Assembly: GCF_026914185.1 (NCBI RefSeq)
Contig: NC_070558.1
Coordinates: 4,092,001-4,156,000, forward strand
From: Puccinia triticina
Taxonomy: Eukaryota; Basidiomycota; Pucciniomycetes; Pucciniales; Pucciniaceae
Direction: 5' to 3'
Length of the DNA: 64,000 nt
Both the position numbers and the translations under genes were made by a program. Below the pieces are notes generated by a model. That model saw nothing but the letters and a program-made list of their open reading frames with translations. It did no database searches and was not told the origin of the DNA. Shown here piece after piece: positions 10,545 to 21,916 of the stretch. Numbering within the stretch: position 1 is the stretch's first letter; every line of letters begins with the position of its first letter.

Positions 10545-11890
10545 ATCTAATCAAACAGAGGAATATAAGGCTAGGCTCTGCGTTCAGGGATTTTGAGAAA
10601 TTTTTGGAAAAGATTATTGGTTTACCTTTGCTCCAATGGGAAAACTGGTCTCTCTTTGAATACTCATCTCGTTTGCTCTTCAGCATAACTTTCAGTTTCA
10701 TCAGATTGATGTCAAGTGTGCCTTTCTAAATGCTCCAATAAGAGAAAGGATCACACTCAATCCGCCTCCCGGTTTTGATGTTCCACCTGGCAAAGTGCTA
10801 CTTCTGAAAAAGGCACTCTATGGACTTAAGCAGGCTCCCAAAGAATGGCATTTAACTCTCTTTTCGTGGCTTTTATCTGTTGGTTTCAATCGCAGCTACG
10901 CCGAACCTTCTGTCTTTTGGTCATCTAACACTTGGTTATACCTTCATGTGGACGATATCACTATCTTTAGTCCAGAACCCAAGGTTTTCAAGAATTTAAT
11001 TCGCAAACGGTTTAAAATTAAAGACCTTGGTAGCGCTAAACATTTTCTTGGAATGAAAGTTAATCAATCCTCCGAAGCTGTTCACCTTACGCAAACGAGT
11101 TAAATGGAAGAACCTTTGACAAAATACGGCTGCAAAAATCTAGTTCCGCTTGCTACACCGATGAAGCCAAACTCACATCTTGTGAAAGCATCTGAAGCTG
11201 AAATCAAACAACTTGAAAGTCTTAACGTACGTTATCGAGGACTTGTTGGAGCGCTAAACTATTTAAGTGTCACTACTCGACCCAATATTACCTTTACTGT
11301 TGGCTGTCTATCTCAATTCCTTAAGACCCCAGGAATTCTTCATTGGAATGCGGCGGTGCATTGTCTTTGGTATCTAAAAGGGTCAAAAGATTTTGGTATC
11401 ACTCTCCAAAAAACTCCAGCCAACCAAATCGATTTTGTCTCTTACGTAGACGCTAGTTGGGCTGGTTGTCCAGCTACCGGTAAATCAACAACTAGTTATT
11501 TAATTTTATGGAACAACAATCTGATCTCATGGCTTTCTAAGAAGCAATCCGCAATTTCTTTATCATCAACCAAATCTGAATACATTGCAATTAACGAAGT
11601 CACAAAAGAACTTCTTTGGCTCAAAATGGTGACAGAATCAGCTCTGAAAATTCAAATACCTTTACCATTCAAAATTTATGAAGACAATCAAGGCGCAATC
11701 ATGCTCGCAAACAACAAAGCCAATCATTCAGCATTTAAAACTAAGCATATGAAGCTACGCTTCCATTTTGTGTGATCCAAAATTATCACGGACACAATTA
11801 CTTTAATCTTCAAACAAACTCACCTTATGCTTGCCGATTTCCTTACAAAATCAATAGGCAGAGCTTCAATCTTCAAAGTTCTTTGAGCTG
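10545..11890 (+). pseudogene. Ty1/copia pol fragment: reverse transcriptase and RNase H
   Basis: The RT begins near 10545 with the KARLCVQGF block, followed by two in-frame stops, then FHQIDVKCAFLNAP and KKALYGLKQAPKEW. The catalytic motif is intact as LHVDDITIF. After KHFLGM the frame meets TAA at 11101-11103 and resumes in the same frame at 11104 with the connection domain and RNase H (VDASWAGCP, SLSSTKSEY, EDNQGAIMLA). A frameshift near 11770 precedes the terminal LADFLTKSIGRAS, which ends at about 11885. Gag, protease and integrase are missing. The stops and frameshift make it non-functional. Confidence 0.9.
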
Positions 11891-11928
11891 GTATGCTTCC
11901 TCCCTAACGGTTTTGACGCATGGGGGTG

Positions 11929-12216
11929 TGTTGGAATGTGAAGGCGCTCTGAAGCGCACAGCGCGCAGTGGTACGGCTTGTGACTATGGTTCTCAATGAC
12001 GTCAATGAGTGTGAAGACTTCAAATTGGAAGCAGTTGACCGCTACTCCTCAATCCAGTTGTTGGTCATCAATTCCCTTTTCCTTCATCTTGACATCTTCC
12101 TTCCAACCGGCGACTAAGTCAAACAACATCAAATCAAAGCATGGTTGCTTGTCGAGGTCACTAGTCTAGGCGGCTCAACTCTTAGGTTTATCTTTCTTTC
12201 TTTTTATCTATCCTGT
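11929..12216 (+). repeat. Start of copia 3' LTR, interrupted by a CACTA-like element
   Basis: A G-rich tract (TGGGGGTG) just after the pol tail is followed by TGTTGGAATGTG from 11929, a standard copia LTR start. The sequence continues for about 290 bp to 12216, where the CACCAGG-ended element begins; the far part probably resumes at 13072. The true LTR end was not identified. Confidence 0.55.
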
Positions 12217-13071
12217 CACCAGGAAAATAAAATGGTCAGTTGATGACAAGTGACTTTACACCAGCTCCAACCAGCTACCCACCATCTATCCAATATCTAT
12301 CCACTATCTACCTCAATCTCCCAACCATCTCCTCAACTTCCAAAATTTACCAAGGAGACCCTGTTCAGTTTTAATGAGCCCAACTGATCCTCAGTTCTTT
12401 CCAGCTGATACTCAGCTTTGGTACCCAGCTCATACTCAGCTTTTCTGCCCAGCTCATACTCAGCTTTTTCACGCAGCTCACTCTCAGAATTGGAATAAAG
12501 CTGTTTGACCATTTCTTGCCCAGGTGATGCTCAGCTTTGTACTAGTCCTGGCGCAGCTGATGCTCAGCTTTTTACCAGTCCTTGCTCTGCCTTCTCCTAG
12601 TCCTGTCCCAGCTGATGCTCAGCTTTGGGCAAGTCCTGGGCCAGCTGGCCAGCTGATGCTCAGCTTGCTGAGTATCAGTTGAGCCAGGCCAGGGAAAAAG
12701 ATGGGAATAAGCTTGGACAGGACCAGAGCTGAAAATCAGCTAGGCTAGGGCCAAAGCTGAGCATCAGCTGAGCCATGGACCAGGCTGAGCATCAGCTGTG
12801 CCAGGGCCAAAGATGATAATCAGGTGGCCAGTTCCAAAGCTGAGCATCAGCTGGGCCAGGGGAAAAACTGAGCATCAGCTGAGCATTAGCTGGGCCAGGG
12901 CCAAAGCTGATGATCATCTGGTTTTTTCACATTTAGTGCGTTGATCCTGACACCTATCATGTGAGCCCCAGATGTGCTGGTGGAGAGGAGCAGCATTGGA
13001 GCAGTGTTGGAGCTGAAAACAAAGCTGCATCATGTCACTTGCCATCAAGTGACTACTTTTTTTTCCTGGTG
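12217..13071. mobile_element. CACTA-like non-autonomous element with inverted subterminal repeats
   Basis: The ends are CACCAGGAAAA and its inverse TTTTCCTGGTG, followed inward by related AGT(C)ACTTG(A)TG(G)CAAGTGAC segments. TGT flanks both sides (12214-12216 and 13072-13074), fitting a 3-bp duplication. The left half carries CAGCTGATGCTCAGC words in one orientation, the right half GCTGAGCATCAGCTG in the opposite one; dense inverted subterminal repeats are typical of CACTA/EnSpm transposons, where they bind a transposase-associated protein. There is no coding capacity. A second copy is at 43617-44868. Confidence 0.75.
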
Positions 13072-13258
13072 TGTTGACCATAATTGTCTAACTCTTTATT
13101 TCCTGTCTTAGCCCAAAAGTCCTAGTTGCATGGTGGGTTAGGTTCTATTGTGTTCTCATCTCACCCTTGTTCCTGTTTCTTTTAGGTAAAATTCTTTATA
13201 ATTGTTTTCTATATTATTTCTATTTTTACTGAAATCATATTTCTTTTAGCCTCGCCTC

Positions 13259-13365
13259 AAGTACCGCCGGTACCCGCTGGCGGGTGCCGTGTCCGGGTCC
13301 GGCGGGTGTCCGATTAGAGAGAAATTGGCAGGCGGTACCCGTACCCGGGTCCAGATGGCCATCTC
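13259..13365. repeat. GGTACC / GGGTCC GC-rich word cluster
   Basis: Words such as CCGGTACCCGC, GGGTACCG and CCGGGTCC repeat in both orientations over 100 bp. Small repeat of unknown class. Confidence 0.4.
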
Positions 13366-14650
13366 TAATTTACTTGTGGTGCTGTAGAGAAGGAAAACTC
13401 TATACAACGGAGCCCTCAAAGAACTAGTTGTTGGCCCTGCCTGACACTACGAGCCTCCAGGCGAAGGATCCCAGTACAGAAAGCGAATTCCAAGCGCAGG
13501 AGACTTTCTGGCGGCCTGCCAGGGCCTGCCCCGACGATTCAGCCTGCCAAGCCACTTTAACGCAGGGATGACGTCTCAACGATCTGTTCACTGGGAGGCG
13601 GCGGGGGATAACACGCCAGAGAATCTCAGACAGAAGCCAGGCTGCCCCCCAACACAAGGAGGCTGGGTGCGACGGGGATGGCTGTGTTTGCGCAGACACC
13701 CAGCACGCATCGTGCTCCCGAATCCACGGCCAGAGATGTGGCAAAGGGCTTCGAAAGGGACGCAGCTCATGCAAGCCGCACCATTCGGGGCCAACTGCTA
13801 CATCCACATCCACGTGTGTCCTACTCACAAATTTGGCCAAACACAACTGGCCGATCTGCAGTTTGGAGTCTGCGGCTGCTTGTCTCAGCACACCTATTGG
13901 CAAGGTGTGGGTTCAGACACCCGAGGTCCTCGATGTGAGTGCAGGCAAATCTGGTTTGCTCCGATGTGCGCTGTGTGGGAATAGGCAGAGCAGACATTGG
14001 TGGAAACATCTCAGCAGGAAATCAGGGGATCTTGGCTACACTTCAAGTTCTTGTGAATCTAGTGTTTACACACTTAGAAAGGAAGTCGCCAGGTAGATGT
14101 GGATGCAGGCATCGTGCCTGGATGCTTGAATGAAGCGCTGAAACAACCGAAGCAGCTCTGTTATGAGGCGTGGCGCAGACTCACATGTCTATGACAAGAG
14201 ACAAAGAGCACCCATGCACAGCGATGCGCACAGGCATATGTGCGTGGGGGTACACGGGTGCGCACGTACGGGTATATGGGCGTGGATTGATGTGTGTGTG
14301 TGTGGTGTTATGTACAATTTGATAAGCTTTAAGAACGACTCGACCATCAAGGCCACCCGGGAAACAAACGAGGAAAAAAGCGCCAAGAGGGGGCCCGTGA
14401 GCGGGGCGGGGCCGGCGCGGGGACGCCGCGCTGGCCCGGGGCCGCGGTGGCGAGCGGACGCGGACGCGGAAAAACAACAACAAGGGAAACGGGGCAGGAG
14501 GAAGGACGAGGCCGGGCGAGATTAGATTAGGGACGGAGCAAAGCGGGGCAGCGGCGATAAGATATCTATGTATACAGGGGAGACGAAAGGGTGCGAAAGC
14601 GGCGGGACGCGCACGAAAGGGTACAAAAAAAGGGGGAGGGAGACAGGGGG
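13366..14650. other. No supported gene; 3' flank of the DUF1769 gene
   Basis: Open frames on both strands at 13424-14140 mirror each other and show no domain. From 14380 the sequence is very GC-rich, and it leads into the stop codon of the minus-strand gene. A GTGTGTGT tract lies at about 14290-14310. Confidence 0.45.
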
Positions 14651-17590
14651 CTAAGCGTCGACGAGCTCGAAGGAGATAGTGACGAAGATCTCTTCCTCGA
14701 CGTTGTTCTGGGCGTCGATGCGGGTGGAGCGGAGGGTGTAGCGGACGGGCATGTCGCCGAAGACCTTGGCGACGTTGATCTTGACGGGGCCGATGGCGAG
14801 GTCGAAGGTGTTGAAGTCCATGAAGGGCGAGAAGAACGAGGTGGCATAGACCCTATCCCCCCACAGACACAACAAAACTCAGCACTTCTGGCAGCGGACA
14901 GGGGGGAGGGGGGGGGGGGGGAGGGGAGGGGGCTTACACGTCGGGGTCGTAGACGAACGCTTTGCGGTGCTTGCCGCCGCTCTCGGAGAAGTGCTTCCGC
15001 CGCTTCTGGACATTGACGCTCTTGTCGAGGAACACGAACGTGTTGTCCTACGGGCCACCGAAGACGTCAGCATGAGCACCGCAGAAAACAAAGAGGGGGG
15101 CAGGGACGGACCTCGAGGATGTCGGTGGTGGGGTTCTTGAACCGCCACGGGCCCAGCAGCTCCTGCACAGGGTCCTGACTAGCAGCAGCAGCAGCGGAGG
15201 CGGTGGTGGTGGTGGTGGTGTCGGGGGCGAGGTTGAGCATGTTTGCAAACATGAGGTCGCCGACTTCGACGTCCTCGAGCACCGGCGCCTCGTCGATCTC
15301 AGTCTGGGAGGGGCTGGCGAGAGTGGGGGACGACGTCTGGGCAGCCGCAGCCGGCACGAGGGCGGCGGGCTCCTCGAGCGGGGTGGTGGTGGTGGTGGCG
15401 GGCTCGTCGGGGCCGAGGAAGGAGGCGCGCGAGTGGCCGACGGGGGTGTGGCTGCTGGAGCTGGGGGCGGGCGAGCCGGCAAGCTGGGCGCTGGCGGCAG
15501 TGGGGCTGCTGCTCAGGCCGGGCGGCTCGGGCTCCCGCGCGTCCTGGCTGCCGTGGGAGGCGAGCTCGGTGAACCGGCTCTCGCCGGGCACAGTCTGTGC
15601 CGACTGCTCGTCCACGTCGCTGCACGAGGTGGCGCTGGTCCGGGTGGAGCGCGAGTGGCTGGCGGTGGACGGCGAGGAGAGCCGGGTGGAGGCTTCCTTG
15701 TCCGACTTGACCATCGACAGGCGGCCCGACGAGCCCTGCCGCGGACTGCCGTTCTCGTGCGCGGGCTCCTGGCGGTGTCTTTGGCCCGGGGAGGAGGAGG
15801 AGGAGGAGGAAGAGGCGGCAGCGGCCTGGTGGATGGTGAACAGGCTGGACTCGGTGCTCTGCATCTTGAGCCCGGCCATGGTGGATGCAAAGTCGAACGA
15901 GCGGGTGTGGTCGAGGGACGTGCTCCGGGCCTTTCCCTGCTGCTGCTGCTGCTGCTGCTGTTCGTCGACGGACACGTCTGGGAGGACGGTGGACGCGGGG
16001 TGGTAGTGGGATTGCGGGCGGGGCATGAGCGAGCAGCTCCGGCCCAGATTCTTGACCGTCTCTGTCGAGCGCGAGTCGGTCCTTAGCGTCTGCGAGCTGT
16101 CCCTGACAAGCGGTCCGGGGGGAAGTCTCCGGGAAGCCGCGCGCGAGACGGTGGTGCTGGGCACCGGACTTCCGAGAGTGTCGCTGCGCGTCTTGGTCGA
16201 GAAGGCGGTGGAGTAGGACTTGCGTTTGCTGGGCGTGTTGGTGGAGGGAGAGGGTGTGGCTGAGGTGGCTGAGACGGCGGCGGAGGAGGACAGGCTGGGG
16301 GTGATTTTCTTGAAGGCGATCTTGAGTTTCTTGAGCCCATGCTTGACTTTGTTGCTGCTCTTCTTGAGCGCCTCTTCGCTCTCCTGCGCCCCGCTGGGGC
16401 TCGGCGGCCCGGGGGAGGGTCTCTGGGCGGGCATCGAGTCGTCCTCGCCGTTGATCTCGATCATCCGGTGCGCCTGCGCCTCGCCCTCCCGCTCGTTGGC
16501 TTCGATCTCCGCATCCTGGTACAGGTCGCGCATCCCCGCGCCCAGACTGATCTGGTGGCGGGGGAAGATGCGCCGGGGCGAGAAGCGGTAGGAGGAGGCC
16601 GAGTTCAGCGCGGGGCGGCTGTCGTTCATCCCCTCGATGGCGGTCGAATAGGTGGCGTAGGAGGACGGGGCGCGGCAGGAGAGTGCATCTGCGTCGTCGA
16701 ATTCGTCGTCCTCGTTGTCGGTGGTCTGGCCGGTGGCCAGATTGTCGGCGAGAGTGGGGGGTTGAGGGCCTTCAAGGAGAGAGTCTTGCTGGTGGAGGGG
16801 CTGGGCGAGCAGATGGCTGTTCTTGGCGATGAAGGCATCGATCCGGGCGTGGTCGGATTTGAGGCCGATGAATCGCCAGTAGCGCCTGGGGTGGCGGCCG
16901 ATCTTCTTCTTGCCGGCGGTGGCGCCGAGCTCTGCCGGGTCGACCTGCTCCATGGGCACCATGTCGTCCGCCTCGCTGTCCAGGGTGTTGTGGTGGTCGT
17001 CCTCGCGGTCCGACTGGCGCAGACAGACGAGGGCGTCGCTCAGCCGGTCTGGGCAGGGCCATGCACAGAGTGTGTTCATGCAGGCCAGATAGGGGCTCAT
17101 GATGAACGGGCGCTCGCTGGGTGGGGTGAGGTCGTAGAAGACGTTGGGGTCGATCCAGCGGGCGACCCGCATGCCGGCATTGAAGGCGCTCTTGGGGAAG
17201 TCGACGATGTGGTCGAAGTCACTGGAGATGGATAGATAAGCTTGGGTTGTGTAGTATGTAAGGGGGGTTGTGTTATGTATGTAATGTTTATGTATGTGCA
17301 TACCTGCCGAAGTGGATTTCCTCGCCCGAGTAGAGTTGGACGCCGTCGCGTTTCTTGAAGCGGCCTTCGATCTGGATGTCGAACTTGCGGCTGCGGCCGT
17401 CGAAGTAGACGTGGTTGCGGATGGGGGGGGAGCCGTCGTGAGTGATGCCTTCGAAGTCCCTGATCTTGATGAGGACGCGGCCGACGAAGTATTCGGAGTT
17501 GATGATGGTTGGCTGTGCGGAGTCGTTGACGTGTGCGATTTCCATCTGCTGGCGGTTAGGGCCAATCATGATCTTCAGCCTCTTCGTCAT
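14651..17590 (-). CDS. DUF1769 (Duc1-like) cortical protein with a long disordered insertion, 902 aa
   Basis: Four exons on minus: 17304-17590 (ATG at 17590), 15112-17221, 14938-15047, 14651-14852 (TAG); introns of 82, 64 and 85 nt are all GT-AG and the frame is continuous. Residues about 3-175 read as the N-terminal half of DUF1769 (VNDSAQPTIINSEYFVGRV, IQIEGRFKK, LYSGEEIHFG, then IDPNVFYDL and MSPYLACMNTL); residues about 800-900 are its C-terminal half (FSPFMDFNTFDLAIGPVKIN, MPVRYTLRS). The family is known from fungi; Duc1 of fission yeast sits at the cell cortex and binds phosphoinositide. Between the halves lie about 500 low-complexity residues rich in Ser, Pro and Thr, with an 8-Gln run and a basic KKLKIAFKKI patch, probably disordered and regulated by phosphorylation (inference). 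It shares a divergent promoter with the RRM gene. Confidence 0.85.
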
Positions 17591-18308
17591 CGCAGCGGGC
17601 CTTGGGTGGGGGGTGGAGCAGGTGTGGGGTGATGAAGGCGGTGAGGAAGGGGGTGAGGATGAGGTTGGTGAGGAGGACGACGAAGAGGGGCGGAATGGTG
17701 TCGGCTGGCGGGGATGGTCAAGAAGAGGAGTGAGGGTGTTAGTTGGTTGGTTGTTGGTTGTGGTGTGTGGGTGTGCTGGCAGTGGGATTGTAATTGTATG
17801 AAGGAAAAGACCAAGAAGATGAGGCTCGTCGGCAGGGTCGGCCTGGCTCAGAGTGAAGGCTGAGCAGCCCCGACAGTCGCACCAACCATGCGACTCTCCT
17901 TCGGGCAGGCCAATCTGCCCAATCCGCGAGCACCATCCCCACCAGCAGAGCACCCCTTCAAACTAAAAAAGCTCTTGCAAAGTATGTACATAGGCAGTGA
18001 GCTGCAAGTGAGCATCGTACGCGCAAGTCGCAGTGTATGTACAATACCCCACAACAATAGATTTCACTTTCGCACATCCGATAACAACACACCACCCCCC
18101 GCAAATGGGCATCAGAAACCCCCCGGAAATAGTAGAATCCCCCGCCTGCCCAAAACCGATCGACCGAACAGTCAACAGCGTACAAACAAAGACAGCCCAC
18201 CCCCCTCATCCCATCCCCATCCCCATCCCCATCCCCATCCCCATCCCATCTCATATACACTACACACACAGGCTTAAACAACCCTCAAGAACTACATCGC
18301 CACAAACA
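17591..18308. promoter_or_regulatory. Shared divergent promoter region, with a CCCCAT microsatellite
   Basis: This 718-bp gap separates the start codons of the DUF1769 gene (minus, 17590) and the RRM gene (plus, 18309). It contains a (CCCCAT)n tract at about 18206-18248, 60 bp before the plus-strand ATG and so probably in the 5' UTR. No clear TATA box was seen for either gene; C/T-rich tracts near both starts are typical of fungal housekeeping promoters. Confidence 0.6.
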
Positions 18309-19650
18309 ATGACCACTGCCACCAACGGAACCGACGGCGCAGCTGCCATCACTGACGCATTGGAGGCCACCACCCTCCAAGAGCTGGGCAAAAAGGTGCG
18401 CTGAACCGGCTTATCATCTTCCCTGCCACCAAGCCCCTCAAACGCCAGAGCTCACATTAACTGCTCCTGCAGGTGTTCATCGGAAATCTCAGTTTTGCGA
18501 CCAAGGAAGACCACCTGCGAGAATTGTTTGGCAAGCATGGCGAAATGTAAGTGGCCTCGATCCTGTATCATCGTAGTGCACCCAACCTCACTGACGAGCT
18601 TTCAAAACCCTACCCGTACTTAACTGTCCAGCTCGGACGTGCAAATCATCCACCGTGGGGCGCGCTCCCTGGGCTACGGCTTCGTCACCTTCACCACCCT
18701 CGAGGAAGCCGAAAAGGCCGTGGCAGCCACAGACAAGAATGAGATCGACGGCCGTCCCATCAACGTCGAGATCGCCAAGCCCGCCCCTGTAAGTTGGTGG
18801 CCGCCTCCACCTGTTCACAGATCTCTTGCTCACGGAGATGGCAATGCTCTGTCTCTTCCAGGGCCAACCCGGCGGCGCAGTCCCGCGTGCGGCGGCCCGG
18901 GCCGCTCGGGCATCCAAGCCCCGCCAAGCCAACGGGGCCGCCAAGGGCAGCGACGAGGAGCCCGAGGGCCCTGCGGACGCCAAAGCCGCCAAAAGCAGCG
19001 CCGGGCGCACCCGCAACAGGCGCCATGGCCGCACACGTCGCCCCGCCGGCGAAGCGAAACCCGAAGCCACCGGCGACGACCACGGCGCGCTCACCGACCC
19101 TTCCACCCACAACGAGGACGATCCGGCCGGCAAACCCCGCCCCAAGCGCGTCCGCACCCGGCGTCCAAAGGAAGCCGCGCCCGCCGAGCCCCGCGGCGAG
19201 AAACGCACCAGGAGGAAAGGAGCGCCCGAAGGCGAACCCAGCCAAACGTTTGTCCCCACACCTCACTTTCCCGAACCACACAGATCGGGTCCTGACTCGC
19301 CGAACCCTTCGGTCTGATCGGCACATGGCAGGCTGCTGTTTGTCGCCAACCTGCCCTTCACGGTGACGGACGCGAAGCTGAAGGAGCTCTTCGGGAGCTA
19401 CAAGGTGGCCTCGGCGCACGTGGTCTGTCGCAAGTACGGGGCCACCGTCGGCCGCTCGAAGGGCTTCGGCTTTGTCGACTTCGACGACCACGAGAGCCAG
19501 CTGAAGGCCTTGGAGGAGGTCCAGGGCAAGGAGCTCGACGGCCGCGCCTTGAGCCTCAAGGTCGCCGTCAACGAAAACAAAAAGGAGGACGAGCCCCCGG
19601 CGGAGAACAACGACGCCCCCGCCGTCGCTGCCGAACCCGCAGCCGCTTAA
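18309..19650 (+). CDS. RNA-binding protein with two RRM domains and a basic linker, 340 aa
   Basis: Five exons: 18309-18395, 18473-18546, 18632-18788, 18862-19247, 19332-19650; introns of 77, 85, 73 and 84 nt, all GT-AG, with continuous frame. RRM1 spans about residues 30-105 (RNP2 VFIGNL, RNP1 SLGYGFVTF near 66-74). RRM2 spans about 236-315 (RNP2 LLFVANLPF, RNP1 SKGFGFVDF near 277-285). The linker of about 130 residues is rich in Arg, Lys, Ala and acidic residues (RTRNRRHGRTRRP), and the C-terminus is Ala/Glu-rich. The RRM-basic linker-RRM order resembles yeast Sbp1, an mRNA-binding translational repressor, but the linker is not a true RGG box, so orthology is only suggested. Likely nuclear or cytoplasmic mRNA binding. 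Confidence 0.9.
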
Positions 19651-19851
19651 ACCACCCCCCCACCACTCCTCATCGCTTCCTTGTTGAATATATGTACATA
19701 GTTCTCCTTGTCGGACTAAGCTGCATCTAGTACATCCCCCAAACTTTCATTTCCTTGGTTTTTCGTATTTTGCAATTATCACGTCCGTGCCACTCGAAGT
19801 GTTTTGTTTCTTTTACCCCCGTCGCTCTAATCCCAACCTGGTCGTTGTCCT

Positions 19852-19911
19852 GTCGTCTCCGCCGCCCGAGTGTCCATCCCCGTCGTCTCCGCCGCCCGAG
19901 TGTCCATCCCC
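19852..19911 (+). repeat. Tandem duplication of a 30-bp unit
   Basis: Two perfect head-to-tail copies of a 30-bp unit starting GTCGTCTCCGCCGCCCGAG, about 200 bp downstream of the RRM gene stop. Confidence 0.85.
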
Positions 19912-20682
19912 GCATGCTTGCATCCTCTCCATAGACCCTGTCGCAAATACATCATCAGACTCTTTTCTTTCTTTTCCTGCGGCCATTCCTCCATGCCTGG
20001 GCACTCCCAATCAGCCGGGCTCGCGTTCGCAGCAATGGGCTGCTGGTTTTGTGCGCCCATGCAGCCTTCAGGAAGGGTTGTGCAATGGAGGTGGGACTAC
20101 ATGAGGACCAATGGCAAACCTAGGCCTTACCAAAGCATGAGTGTGATGGGACAGGATGGGTTTGGCCAGAGGTTGTCATGATGAAGACTGCATAATCACG
20201 GGGTGGCAAACATGGGTTGGACAGGGTGTGGAGGACCAGGTCATATCCTCCCCCACCTCAATTCTTTGACTTGCTGTGTAACAAAAAGCCTCCTTCCTTT
20301 GTCTTCGAATCGGATCGACCGTCAAGATCCTCAACCAACCCGCACGTAAGCCATCTCTCCTCTCTTTTGTTGAACATTTTGTAGCAACTGACCGCCATCT
20401 CTGTCTGTGATCCAGACAGAGATGCTCCTTCTTCGACCTCCTGACCCGTTCGCGGAAATGGCTCCCCTCGGGAGAAGCTTGGGAACAAAGCTTCTCTTGC
20501 CGGTTGGCCTCGTCTACTCGGTGGTGGTATTGTGTCCTGGTAGTCAAGGCATTGGGTTTAAAGGCCAGGGCCTTTCCCCTTCCTCCTCTCTACTCGCCTC
20601 AGGTGCTTGTTTCCTTAACTTTTCCCAGTATTCACACTTGTCCTATTCATTCAAACACCCGAGTACTACCTGTAGCTTCACC

Positions 20683-20957
20683 ATGAGTAGCATGGATGAG
20701 GCTCCCATTCCCCTTTTTTGTCCTGTGCCTTCCTTAATCAATCAAATTGGCCCTCTTCCCGGCAATCACGACTGCCCAATCTCTGTAGCTTCCTCAGCTT
20801 CCCTCGCTGGGCGTGGGGTTGCTGGTTATGGCGGACAAGGAGGACGTGGTGGTCAAGGTGGTCAAGGTAGTTGAGGTGGTTGAGGTGGTCGAGGTGATTG
20901 CGGAGGCCGCTGTGAGAACTCCTTTGGGACGGGTGGCAGTTCTGTGAGGGGGGGATA
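20683..20957 (+). other. Possible short Gly/Gln-rich coding fragment
   Basis: An ATG at 20683 opens 63 codons ending in a GGQGG-type repeat (stop at 20872-20874). The same frame continues past it with more Gly-rich codons and further stops to about 20957. It may be the start of a retroelement gag with a glycine-rich tail, now decayed; no domain is recognisable. Confidence 0.25.
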
Positions 20958-21530
20958 ACAAATATGATATTGTAATTAAGCAATATTTATGTTACAAGTG
21001 GTTTGAAGGACCTGCCCCTCTATTGTACTACACAAGGATTCTGACAACAAAATTCATTTATTTTTGTGGCAAAACCTTGATAGAGATCACTATGTGCAGT
21101 AGTGTCTATCAGACTTAGACCAAACAATGTAGATGATGTGCAATGACACAAGCTATTTAAGAACCTGATTATTGTCACAGGTGTTGGGTGAGTGGATGTT
21201 TGAGATCACACTGTTAAATGAATGAGTGACTGGTTGGTTGGTGGCTGCTTTTCACACGCAGAATTCAGATGAGGGGGGGAGGAAGGGCTCCTTATATAGT
21301 CTATCTACAAGGCGGCCAACATGTGGTTCTAGCCCTAAGTCTAATTGAATATGCATACAAATATGGCCAACTTGTGGTTCTAGCCCTAACTCTAATTGAA
21401 TATGCACAAAAAATATGACCCAGTTGTGGTTGGCTCTAATACCATATTATGTACTACCAATGTACTACTATACCATGTACTTATGTTGGATGAAAACCAT
21501 TAAACAAAAATAACTTTTGACTGAGTCAAG
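20958..21530. other. No gene; imperfect direct repeat of about 65 bp at 21320-21410
   Basis: The phrase CTTGTGGTTCTAGCCCTAA with flanking TCTAATTGAATATGCA occurs twice in tandem. A CTTATATAG motif at about 21290 could belong to an old LTR. Otherwise nothing. Confidence 0.35.
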
Positions 21531-21838
21531 CAACGCTGCAACAAATCCAATACATGTATTTGTATTCCCCCGTATTGGATCATATTGTATTGCATATACA
21601 TTGTATTTGTATTGTATTGCTCATGCAATACAATAGGCTGTATTTTTGCATTTTGTATTGCCCCCCTGATATGTAATATCTTTTGGATTGGCTTGGTCAA
21701 TACATTTTATTTGGACTGTATTGTATTGTATTGGGGGGCAATACAATACAAATACACTAAGTCATTTTGTATTTGCAGAGAAATCCAATACAATGTATAT
21801 GCATATACAATACGTGTATTGGATTTGTTGCACTGTTG
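21531..21838. mobile_element. CAAC-type non-autonomous DNA element with CAATAC words
   Basis: Terminal inverted repeats of about 29 bp begin CAACGCTGCAACAAATCC on the left and, inverted, CAACAGTGCAACAAATCC on the right. The flanks AGTCAAG (21524-21530) and AGTCGAG (21839-21845) are a 7-bp duplication with one mismatch. The interior is filled with CAATACAA / TTGTATTG words in both orientations and has no coding capacity. It shares termini and target length with the elements at 38.8, 53.3 and 62 kb but uses a different internal word. Confidence 0.8.
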
Positions 21839-21916
21839 AGTCGAGCTATCCTGGTGGTTCAAGTGAGTGACTAGGGGTTAAATGACCAGTAGAATCTAAT
21901 TATGCAATAATAAATC

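Noticed and set aside
14591..17235. Long plus-strand frames opposite the DUF1769 gene
   Set aside because: They mirror the GC-rich minus-strand exon, have no splice logic and show only Gly/Val/Ala-rich low complexity.
18588..19491. Minus-strand frames over the RRM gene
   Set aside because: The plus strand has two RRMs and four consistent introns; the minus frames are GC-driven shadows.
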